Origin: Pterobdella sp. o SKG-2022
Lineage: Eukaryota; Annelida; Clitellata; Hirudinida; Piscicolidae
DNA length: 64,000 nucleotides
Direction of reading: 5' to 3'
NCBI GenBank assembly: GCA_964035795.1
Contig: OZ038321.1
Location: forward strand, 20,517,283-20,581,282
How positions within the stretch are numbered: the stretch's first letter is position 1; each line of letters starts with the position of its first letter. The notes below the pieces were generated by a model. It saw only the letters and a program-made list of their open reading frames with translations, was not told where the DNA came from and did not search any database. This document shows positions 56,901 through 64,000 of this stretch, in pieces. Made by a program: the position numbers and the translations under genes.

Positions 56901-57186
56901 CATTAGCATTCATGCCATCAATAAGATCTCCTGCGTACACTATTTTCATCAATTTTATTTTTTCGCATTTTTTCTTCAACAACAGATCCATAGAGCATTT
57001 GCAGAACAGCCATTTCCAACGTGATTTTTTGCCAGCCTCTTGGTCAGGTCCATCGTTCCAAGTACCGCTTGAGCTTGCATTTGCAGTGCTGAGACTCTCT
57101 TCTAAAGTGGACATAGAGTGTTTCAAGCCATTCGTGGTAACTGAATCTTGAATTTCTGGCTTCATGAAATTAAAGGTTTTTTCCAT
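41666..57186 (-). CDS. Large protein of unknown family, about 12 exons
   Basis: Exons 57186-56027, 52304-51904, 49992-49948, 48296-47586, 47337-47251, 46967-46879, 44568-44456, 43873-43732, 43027-42767, 42616-42450, 42386-42064 and 41946-41666 agree in phase at every junction and give about 1259 residues. Residues 1-772 are low-complexity (Asn, Lys, Ser), with a poly-Ser/Pro run at about 298-376, except for a hydrophobic/basic patch near residues 55-98 (KKSRWKWLFCKCSMDLLL). Residues 773-1259 look folded: Leu/Lys/Glu helices, a basic KKKVKRSIKKWFGSS, a beta-like segment GLYIGYVRVTSFIDQLKIL and a C-terminal coiled-coil stretch (HVRWLQEQQKHLDETW). I do not recognise the family. The short acidic GLDWSTAETDESGDE is a weak echo of linkers in Dbl-type RhoGEFs, but no DH, PH or spectrin domain is certain. 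It could be two genes; the last six exons hang together best. Confidence 0.6.
42064..42386 (-). CDS. Large unknown gene, exon 11
   Basis: Acceptor GATGCCAG, donor GTGAGT. Long amphipathic helices (SCNELLKQLKIDKNEICRHR, VKEMFEFNQEVAFILLL). It joins exon 12 by a split Tyr codon. Confidence 0.8.
42450..42616 (-). CDS. Large unknown gene, exon 10
   Basis: Acceptor GTTTCAG, donor GTAGAT. Reads KIHIAKTYKTKLPQGLYIGY, VRVTSFIDQLKILVPQN, PPNVFPYIKIRNN. A likely beta-rich segment and the most conserved-looking part of the protein. Confidence 0.75.
42767..43027 (-). CDS. Large unknown gene, exon 9
   Basis: Acceptor ATCTTCAG, donor GTACTG. Eighty-seven codons, including EDLGVLHYEMLIDNEIGSQV, RWHSINKLMRKRLNAI and SLPTAPSDGLSFTDRLIATL. 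Phase 0 on both sides. Confidence 0.75.
43732..43873 (-). CDS. Large unknown gene, exon 8
   Basis: Acceptor TATCATTCTAG, donor GTTCGA. Reads GLYLCSLVHQKGKILLTCED then MLPSVQVSCDQIPSIFNLKK and HFNWLAR. A clear GC rise over the flanks. Confidence 0.72.
44456..44568 (-). CDS. Large unknown gene, exon 7 (basic)
   Basis: Reads IKLHKGYDDSLLLTKKKVKR then SIKKWFGSSTKLNKSFK; donor GTTAAT. The acceptor after CTTAAAG is the phase-compatible choice but weak. The exon joins exon 8 through a split Lys codon. Confidence 0.5.
45118..45148. repeat. (AAT)n microsatellite
   Basis: About ten AAT units in the intron between exons 6 and 7 of the large minus-strand gene. Confidence 0.95.
46879..46967 (-). CDS. 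Large unknown gene, exon 6
   Basis: Acceptor TTTGGCTAG. Reads KKAFLVDYTKANCQNVGTAD then LELDNLKLD. Proposed donor GTTTGC; otherwise the frame ends at TGA 46864-46866, which would end the gene here. Confidence 0.6.
47251..47337 (-). CDS. Large unknown gene, exon 5
   Basis: Acceptor TTGTATTTAG, donor GTCAGT. Reads WKTMRAAGKQNELELILANV then KNNKRQLI. This is a helical, non-repetitive sequence; the folded half begins here. Confidence 0.7.
47586..48296 (-). CDS. Large unknown gene, exon 4 (Asn/Lys/Ser-rich)
   Basis: Reads GNIKKNARSSKAERSHHNSC and continues as disordered sequence (NKNNNEIIKNNNNDVCKKN). It ends SSESKK at donor GTTTCC, or runs on to TAA at 47560. Two acceptors are possible (48304 or 48296); 48296 fits the phase of exon 3. 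Confidence 0.65.
49948..49992 (-). CDS. Large unknown gene, 45-bp exon 3
   Basis: Acceptor TTTGGCAG, donor GTGAGA. Reads LDWSTAETDESGDE in the chosen phase. The phase-0 reading (VWIGLQQKQMNLEMK) is also open. Confidence 0.55.
50630..50677 (+). other. Candidate small coding exon, plus strand
   Basis: ATG then PEATPSSSNDFDN-type sequence (MLSPEATPSSSNDFDN) followed by a good GTAAGC. The frame stays open for 40 codons. It lies inside an intron of the opposite gene. No partner exon identified. Confidence 0.25.
51041..51148 (+). mobile_element. Relic of a LINE reverse-transcriptase protein
   Basis: Thirty-five codons and a stop: AKRPVYAGLKHATKSFVMAG then QNQALDASNRKTNNG. This matches the 'T..fimAAQdQaL.TR' segment found after the RT domain of many animal non-LTR elements, with the R altered. 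Nothing else of the element is recognisable in the flanks. It lies in an intron of the large minus-strand gene. Confidence 0.6.
51904..52304 (-). CDS. Large unknown gene, exon 2b (Asn-rich)
   Basis: Acceptor TCTATTTCACAG. Begins VSNLKHQEKGKKFHFNIDVA, then a long Asn/Asp/Lys-rich run (DNGYNGKEENSDNGFRNNKN). Proposed donor GTAATC at 51903; the frame stays open to 51833. It has a diverged tandem copy at 53171-53363. Confidence 0.6.
53171..53363 (-). pseudogene. Tandem copy of exon 2 (2a), probably decayed or alternative
   Basis: Acceptor TTCTATTTTACAG; reads ISNLKHQGKPKKFHLNIGVA, clearly matching exon 2b's VSNLKHQEKGKKFHFNIDVA, with the same codon phase and a matching upstream intron (AACTCGTTCTATTT in both). 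Downstream the copies differ by small deletions, and this one loses the Asn-rich frame and ends in a stop at 53171. It could still be used as an alternative exon. Confidence 0.6.
53745..53752 (+). promoter_or_regulatory. TATA box before a signal-peptide exon
   Basis: TATAAAAG, 37 bases upstream of the ATG at 53789. Identical to the box before the neuropeptide gene. Confidence 0.45.
53789..53836 (+). CDS. First exon of a possible secreted-peptide gene
   Basis: MKRIGLFYLGLVVLVS then GTAAGT: Lys/Arg n-region and a Leu/Val core, as in signal peptides, with a donor right after, the same layout as neuropeptide exon 1. Later exons are unclear. A phase-0 candidate starts at 54099 (CMRGTESARQTSQTEFKEQ). 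A further open stretch follows TTTTTTCCTTTTAG at about 54465 (LHALGALSPSLALAYKQEPY). It lies within intron 1 of the large gene, on the opposite strand. Confidence 0.45.
53882..53918. repeat. (ATT)n microsatellite
   Basis: About 12 ATT units just after the candidate signal-peptide exon. Confidence 0.95.
55462..55575 (+). other. Short coding-looking island, unknown
   Basis: Reads REGSMAHVVGMATEKDTLSK then ETIKELKNYHDKFYK and TAA. Codon-like composition differs from the flanks. It could be an exon of the nearby candidate secreted gene, a transposon relic or chance. Confidence 0.25.
56027..57186 (-). CDS. Large unknown gene, exon 1 (long, Ser/Asn-rich)
   Basis: Starts MEKTFNFMKPEIQDSVTTNG with an in-frame TAA just upstream. 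The open frame is 392 codons, the longest in the window and far beyond chance at this AT content. The C-terminal 100 residues are mostly Ser/Pro/Thr. I end it at donor GTTAGT (56026) because phase 2 fits both exon 2 copies; otherwise it stops at 56008. An acceptor-like TTATCAGCAG upstream suggests a non-coding 5' exon. Confidence 0.75.
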
Positions 57187-60100
57187 TTTCTTATTTTACC
57201 TGCTGATAACAAGCAACATTTTTTTGGCTAAGAAAAAATTCAAAAAATATTACATAACTATTCAGATTTTTTATCAACAGAAGCAATGGCTTAAAACGTG
57301 GATTTTTCAGTTTTAAATTTCCTATTTTCAAAATTCATCCTATTGAAATTATGCTGTTAAGTTCGATCCTTCAGATTCCGACGAAAGATAGTAATTTTTA
57401 ATAACAGTTAAAGAAAATTTAATATCCAAATAACTTCTATCAAATCTAGATAAAACGTTCAAAGCTGATGAAATAACGTATGCAGAGTAGAAACTGGTAT
57501 AAAACCGATACTTTCTCTTCTCAATCTATCTCTCTTTCGCCAATCAGACTTCCTAAAAAACTAGAGAATTGGATTATAAATAAACAATTAATTTTCTAAG
57601 ATCTATAAAAATATTTTAGTTTTAAATTAATATTTAAGATGTATTTGAATCTCATTACTCATACTCGCATCCACACAAGCATTAGAAGAACGTCTACATC
57701 AACACAACCTCTGTACAAGCATTAATCACATCAAGCTCTCAATGGCGTTAAGAACATCAACAAAGTTCAGCGTAATGAGAACAATAACCTTACAGTTTTG
57801 ATTATGGTCTAACGTTATTTTATTATATTATAACTAGCTTAATTGATAATCTTTTTGTTATTGTAAGTTTTAGTCCAAATAGAAGACAAAAAATGTTATT
57901 GAAAAGACATTGAAACATTATAATTTCAATTGAAAACTTCTATTTTTAAAAAGATCCAATTATTTTTTAAAATCAAAACTGTTGTAGCGGGGTCATTAAA
58001 AATATTTACTTATACATATAGATCTATTAATTTATCAGCCCTAAAATATCACTTTTAATTGAGTTTTCAAAGGTGTATAAAAATGAATGTATCGAAAAGC
58101 TATTTTTGGAAAAACGTATAGTAAAAGGAAGATTTGATATACCATTAATCTAAATTAAGAACCACATTCAGTGAAAAAAAAACTTTTCTTTGAAGGTTTT
58201 CAATAAAAACAGAATATCATCATCAGGTAAACACGAAGCAGAAGTTAAAAAAATTCTATCGTATTTAAACTTAATGGAATTTCAAATGTTTTAATTTTGG
58301 TTCTTTTCAATCAAATTTGTTTTCCTATTATATTTTTGTTTCTAAATTTAATATATAACGTTTCGTTGGTATTGGAAAAGTGCAAAAATACTTATAAATA
58401 ACTCTGGATTTGATGTAAATGAAATTTTTAAAAAAGTGTGAGCAAAAACAAACTCAATCGATTCTAGCTTCATTTAATTATTCATAACAAGGGTGGTACT
58501 CGAATCTATATATGTTCCACAAACAAAAAAGACAAAACTTATGTATTTTCTAACTTCATTTTTATAAAAAAATACTTTAAAAATTGTATATAGTTCAGCT
58601 TCGAGACTGTGCATGTATCGCAATTTAATAAAACATAACGAAATGGCACTCTTGGTTGAGTTTCTACGTTGAGCTAATAAACTAAGGTAATTATCATTAT
58701 CTTCGTCATTGTATGAATTTGAATTACTACTGCTGTTAATTAACTGTTTTTTCAACTCTATTTTATAATTAAAAATCTGTCCAGCTTATGGATAAAAATC
58801 AAAAAACGAAGTCGGTTTTATTTTGAGTTTTTAACATCTTTGTTCGAAAAATACCTTGTGAGATGATTGCTATTGGATTGTATTTTTTTGAAAAATTTTT
58901 TTTAACAACATTTGTTTCAGTTTTTAAGATATAAATTTAATTTTTACGCTCAACAATTAAATTTTTTTTCATTAGCACACTGCCAACAATAATTTTATGC
59001 ATTTTTTAGGTTTTGGCTTGAGAAGTAACTTAGATATTTTGTATGGAAAAAAAAGCTTTTGTTTTTATTGATTTGAATTGTAAATTAAAAAAAAATTTTT
59101 TTTAATTTAATTTTGATTTGAAGCTTTTATTCAGCACAGCTTTGTTAGCTCGCTTCAACCATGGGTAGTTTTTTAACAATTGATATAACTCAATACTCAT
59201 AAGAATTAATTGCAGTTTATTAAAAATAAAATTTCTATAGAAATTTGGATATGAAAATACTTCAATAACTCAGAGTTTCAAGCGTAATTCTAAACCCTTT
59301 TAAAAATATATACTAATTTTAAACAAAAAAAACTCATAAATCATATTTATAGATATATATTGATTTAATTATTCTCTAAGCTCAACGTGAGCTTGCACTC
59401 GTATTATGGGACCCCAGCATGCCCACTAAACGCACCAACAAATTCATTAATCTTGGACGCCAAGTGCTCTTTTATATGCAACCATAAAATGAATTTCAAC
59501 AAATTGAAAAGGTTATTGTTAACAGTTAAAAAGAACGCATGATTGAAATAGAAATTAAATTTGAAATGTGATTCATAATTGCGAAAAAAAGTTAAATAAA
59601 CTAAAGAAAGAAAAGGTTTCAAAGAGATGTTTTGCCTAAAATGAACTTTGTATTTCAAACAATGAATGTTTAAGCCTTTGTTTTTCTTCTATTAAACTCA
59701 ATTTCAGCTATCAATCAAGGGAACCTCCAATGAGACACAACAAAAACTTGATGTAAATGTCCATTTTTAACTTAGATAAGGTTCTTCTTTCAAACCAGAC
59801 ACACATTCTCTCCATAAGAATAAATATTATTGCCTTAGTTCCTCTGGTGTGGGTTTTGTCGATAAATACTGCAGACGCTTTCAATTGAAGTCTTAATACT
59901 GTAACCTAATCAAGATTTTTAACTCACGTTTTGAACAATTCTTTTTTTAGTTTCATAGATAGGACTGGAATAAAAGAGTGTTGGTTTTTGTTGTAGGCTC
60001 AATAAATCCAGAGATTAATGCTAGTGTAGGTTGTTTTACATTATAGCTGAATAAACAATATACCGTGTAAATATTTTTTGAAAAAGTGTTTTTCTTCGAA

Positions 60101-63100
60101 CATAATTTAAATTATTCTGAAAGCTTTGAAATATTTCGTTTCGAAAAATAAAATATTAAACGTTTCGATCACTAATGATTGATTTTTCAAAGAATTTTGA
60201 TTAATCTCAGTAGAAAGATTTAGTTCTTTAGAAGAAACTTCAACTTTAATCTTTAAACTTTAGAAGGCTAGCATTTTCATCGAAACGAATCAATAGTAAA
60301 TACTAATGAATGATTTCAACCTTAAAACAGTGGAAAATTTTTTTTAGTTTTAGTACATTTGAATGTGGTTATAATCAAGAAAGTTTTTTAGGAAAAACGT
60401 TGCGCAATTTCATTTTAAGCTCAACTGACTATCAGTGCATAAAACAAGTTGTATTGAAAAGATACTTAATAAAATGAAGTTTTGGGATCATTCCACTGTT
60501 GCTCGGATGAAAAAAAATCTGTTAAAAACCTATACAATAATCCCTAATGTTTTCAGCCCAAACTAATGCTTACATAATGACATTGGCAAACAATGCTTCG
60601 ACATGTTGTTTATCCATTCACACCTGTGCGAAACATTGCGTTTTATTGTGATTAAAAAATATATTTTATTCAATTTTGAGTTTATAAAATGGATTGTAAA
60701 AGATTATCTGTGGTTTGAAAGTGAAATTAAATGAATATTCCCCAAAGAAATTTCTACGAATCTCTTAGAAAACTAGACATTGGCTTGTTAGTTTATTGCT
60801 GCAATTAGAGCATAATCTGAGCAAAAGGAATAAAAAAAGACTTACAAGCTTTGAAAGAGAGATAAAAACGCAACTTCTGTATGATTTTTTTATTGAAAAT
60901 GCTTTCCAAACTTTTATACTACGTTTTATACAACGTTTCATAACACCATTATCAGGTAACTAGTTATTCAAAATATTTTTATGAGTTCTAGCAAATATTC
61001 AAAAAGATGTGAAACTCGGTTATAAAAAAATTCTTCATGGCATATGTTTTCAAGAGATGGGTACCACTACATCAAACTTTCTCATGGCAATATCCAATTT
61101 ATGCAGTTATTACCTGTCAAAGTGAACCTCTTTGGTTTTTTGTTTATTGATCAATTTAAATTCGAACTATTTACAAGATCTATTTCATAAAAATCGATCA
61201 GACTTAAAAATTTGATGTTATTTTCAACTCGTACCATATCACTCAATGAAATCTTATCAGAAATCTTATAAGCATTTAATCAAAAACTTATCAACTTTTG
61301 AATTTGAATTATCATTTAATATTTGAAATTTTGATAGAAACATTTTATTTCATTTTGAATATTCTTCAAAAAATTTTGTGTTTGTAGTTATTTCATATAT
61401 GTTATTTTCATTTTTTCATGTTATTTTGGCACTGATTTTTGACCACTAATTTCATCAATAGCTTAGTTTAGTTTATCTTGTTCTACTTTTTAATGAAGTC
61501 CAATAGCCAAATGTAATATCATACTCATGAATGGAGTTTCCATCATTTCATTTCTTGCTAATGAATTATGTTCTATTTAAACATATCGAAAACTTTAGTT
61601 TTGATAAAGCAATAAATGTATCTAAAAAATTTTCTTATTTTAAAAATCAAAAAAATCTAAAATTACTAAAAGGTTACCTTTATTACAACTATAGCATACT
61701 AAAAACTTTAACAAATAAACACAGCATAATTTTTAAAAAGTTTTGTAACTTTTTCTATCTTTTCGATTTTAAATATTTTAAAACTTGAAAAAGATTTAGA
61801 AAAAATTTTTAGTATCTTTCATTTAAAAAATTTTGAATTTACAGATCAAAATGGAAAATTACAAAACACATTTATGATAAAAAAAAACAATGATAGAATT
61901 ATATAAATCAATAGAAGTTTGTCTTACCTCAGTTCACAAGTAAAATTAGATTTTACAACATAGAAAGACTCGGGTCTCAGTCTGATGGTTACCATAACTA
62001 GCTTATACATAAACTAGACTTCCCAGAAGCTTAAAAAATAGCAGAGAAATAAGATTGATACTGCCAAGCACGTTTGTATGAATGACATATTTGTATTAAT
62101 ACAACAAAATCTTGTGTAAAAGGAAAAAAATGAGCAAAATGCATAACAAAAGGTTTTACCGACTAAATTTTAGTTGCAGTCAAAATAATTTATAATAAGT
62201 TAAACGAGAATGTAAATCGTCTTTGAAATGAACCAATCTGCCGCATCTGAAAGATTTTGAAAACATACTAGTTAGGATAAACAAACATGAAAAAAAAATG
62301 TAAAAATAAGAAAAAATTGGTTAGAAAAATTCTATATAATAAAATTATTTCTTTGGAAAAACCTAAACATAATCAAAATTTCTTAAATTAAGGAGGGTTT
62401 AAAGAAAAGAAAAAAAATCCACCATAAAGAGATACAACAACCTTCAATTGGCGGTGGAACCAAACGCATGGGATCCTCTCCTTAAAAAAACTCAAAGCCG
62501 GAGTAACCCATAAAAGAGGAAGAGAAAAATTACTTAATTGTGTTTGTTTAAAACACTATATAAGAAAACTCGACTTCATATTTATTTCGAAAGTTAAAGT
62601 TATTGATAATAAATGTATATTAAAAAATCATTAATTTGACGTGTAAAATTTAAAAGCTGTTTAATCCCATGATGGAAAAATTGATTTTTGGAATATAATT
62701 TAAAGTATAAAAGTAAATCAAAACACTAAAAAACTTTGAGTTAAACTCAAAACGAGAGAAATAATTATTTTAGTTATAACAAAAAAAATGAAGATTTCCA
62801 ATTTAAAAAATAGCTTAATAAATAAATATACAGGGAGTTATCGTTTGTTTTGTATCAATTACCAATTTTCAAAACCTTTGTGAAAACCATGGATTTTTAA
62901 ATATAAAACTATACAATAAATACAAAAAAAGAATTTTTGTGATAAAGAACTATACTTTAAAACTTAATTCGATAAGTGATCTTGAAAAACATAAAACATA
63001 TGAAGCTTAAAAACATGAGCAAACAAAAGAAGGATACTTCAACGATAAAGAGCCGAAAACACGGTTGAATCAATAAGGTAGTGTGGGTTACCATTTATGC

Positions 63101-64000
63101 ATTACAATACGATAATAATGGTACAATAATGATTACATCACGGTTATATTTCGCTATTGTAAACAATAATCCCCCTCATTAACCACCCATAATGTGTTTC
63201 AGTATCTATATCACTACAATTCATTTGTCGATTTTATCTTCATTTGTCGATTTTATCTTTAATGAAATTTAAGTATTTTGCCCGAACTTTTAAAAATTTC
63301 AAATATTTTTCATATGAAATAATTTTCCAATCTGACGAAGATATCGTTGAAATATCAAAAAGCTCATAAAAATTTACAACTTTCAAATCAATTCAAGTTT
63401 AAAATTAAATTTTATTAATAAAAAATTTTTAATTCAATAAAAATAAGTTGGAGGACCTTATAGCAACATCAAACTAACTTTTCGATAAAATTTAACAATG
63501 AAAAAGTCTATTTTATTGAAAATAATTCATTGACTTTTCAGCATATTCCTTTTCAATTAGTTTTTCAAGAATTTTTCATAATTTTAAGCTTTGATACTCC
63601 ATCAAACTTAAAATATTTTGAATTATTTTTTACATTGTATAACAGTTTTCAGTAAAATCTTTTACGTTAAAGTGCGAGTCTAGTTTTAAAAACAATATTT
63701 TTTTCACTTATAAAAAGTTCTTCCTGAGGGCAACACCAGAATATATTTAAGATTTTCAATCCAACTGTATAGTTTTTATCACACCTTTTGAATATTCTCA
63801 TTTCAAGACAATCTTTATTACATTTCAAATTTTTTCACCTCTGAAATCATTTTAAATAGCTTGAAACTGCACTTAAACACTTCACACGCCAGGAACAAAG
63901 GACTACGAGCATTAACTTTTTAGCCTTTTTGTCTTTTTTACATAATGTATACTTATGGAAATAGACACATTTGTGTGAGTTTCTCAAAATGAAGCATCAA
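57187..64000. other. About 6.8 kb without a supported gene
   Basis: AT-rich throughout. Minor points: an open minus-strand island at about 58740-58640 (SSSNSNSYNDEDNDNYLSLL), which may be an upstream exon of the large gene; a 34-codon plus-strand frame with four Cys at 60547-60651; a coding-looking island at 62387-62485; and a 19-bp tandem duplication at 63222-63259. None is firm. Confidence 0.45.
63222..63259. repeat. Perfect 19-bp tandem duplication
   Basis: CATTTGTCGATTTTATCTT occurs twice head to tail with no mismatch. Confidence 0.95.

Overview
The window is AT-rich animal nuclear DNA with spliced genes, introns of 0.07-8.5 kb (nearly all GT-AG), simple repeats and decayed retrotransposon pieces. 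A TCF/LEF gene, an amidated neuropeptide precursor and tRNA/LINE-like relics indicate a metazoan, probably a bilaterian invertebrate. The sequence does not let me name the phylum.

Layout, left to right: (1) A plus-strand gene (982-4915, 5' end missing) for a sulfotransferase-like P-loop protein; its first intron here holds a striking near-perfect 58-bp hairpin. (2) A minus-strand three-exon gene (6380-5853) with a TATA box, signal peptide and a 129-residue prohormone that would release four short PRL/PRF-amide peptides. (3) Intergenic DNA with a LINE relic near 7.8 kb. (4) A plus-strand TCF/LEF gene spanning 10070-40844. I reconstruct 11 phase-compatible exons and 451 residues: beta-catenin-binding N-terminus, Pro/Ser-rich middle, full HMG box and basic tail, but no cysteine-rich C-clamp. 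(5) A convergent minus-strand gene (57186-41666) that I reconstruct as 12 phase-compatible exons and about 1259 residues: a long Asn/Ser/Lys-rich disordered N-terminal half and a folded, partly helical C-terminal half of a family I do not recognise. Its second exon lies next to a tandem, apparently decaying copy. A LINE relic and a separate plus-strand signal-peptide exon lie inside its introns. (6) 57.2-64 kb has no gene that I can support.

The exon chains were built by reading splice sites and codon phase by eye. They are strongest where a conserved domain anchors the frame (TCF, sulfotransferase, neuropeptide) and weaker for the large minus-strand gene. A recurring oddity is the frequency of introns that appear to start GTT (T at intron position +3). 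The functional links are limited: TCF is the nuclear effector of Wnt/beta-catenin signalling, the peptide gene is a secreted signal precursor, and the other two genes have no evident relation to them.
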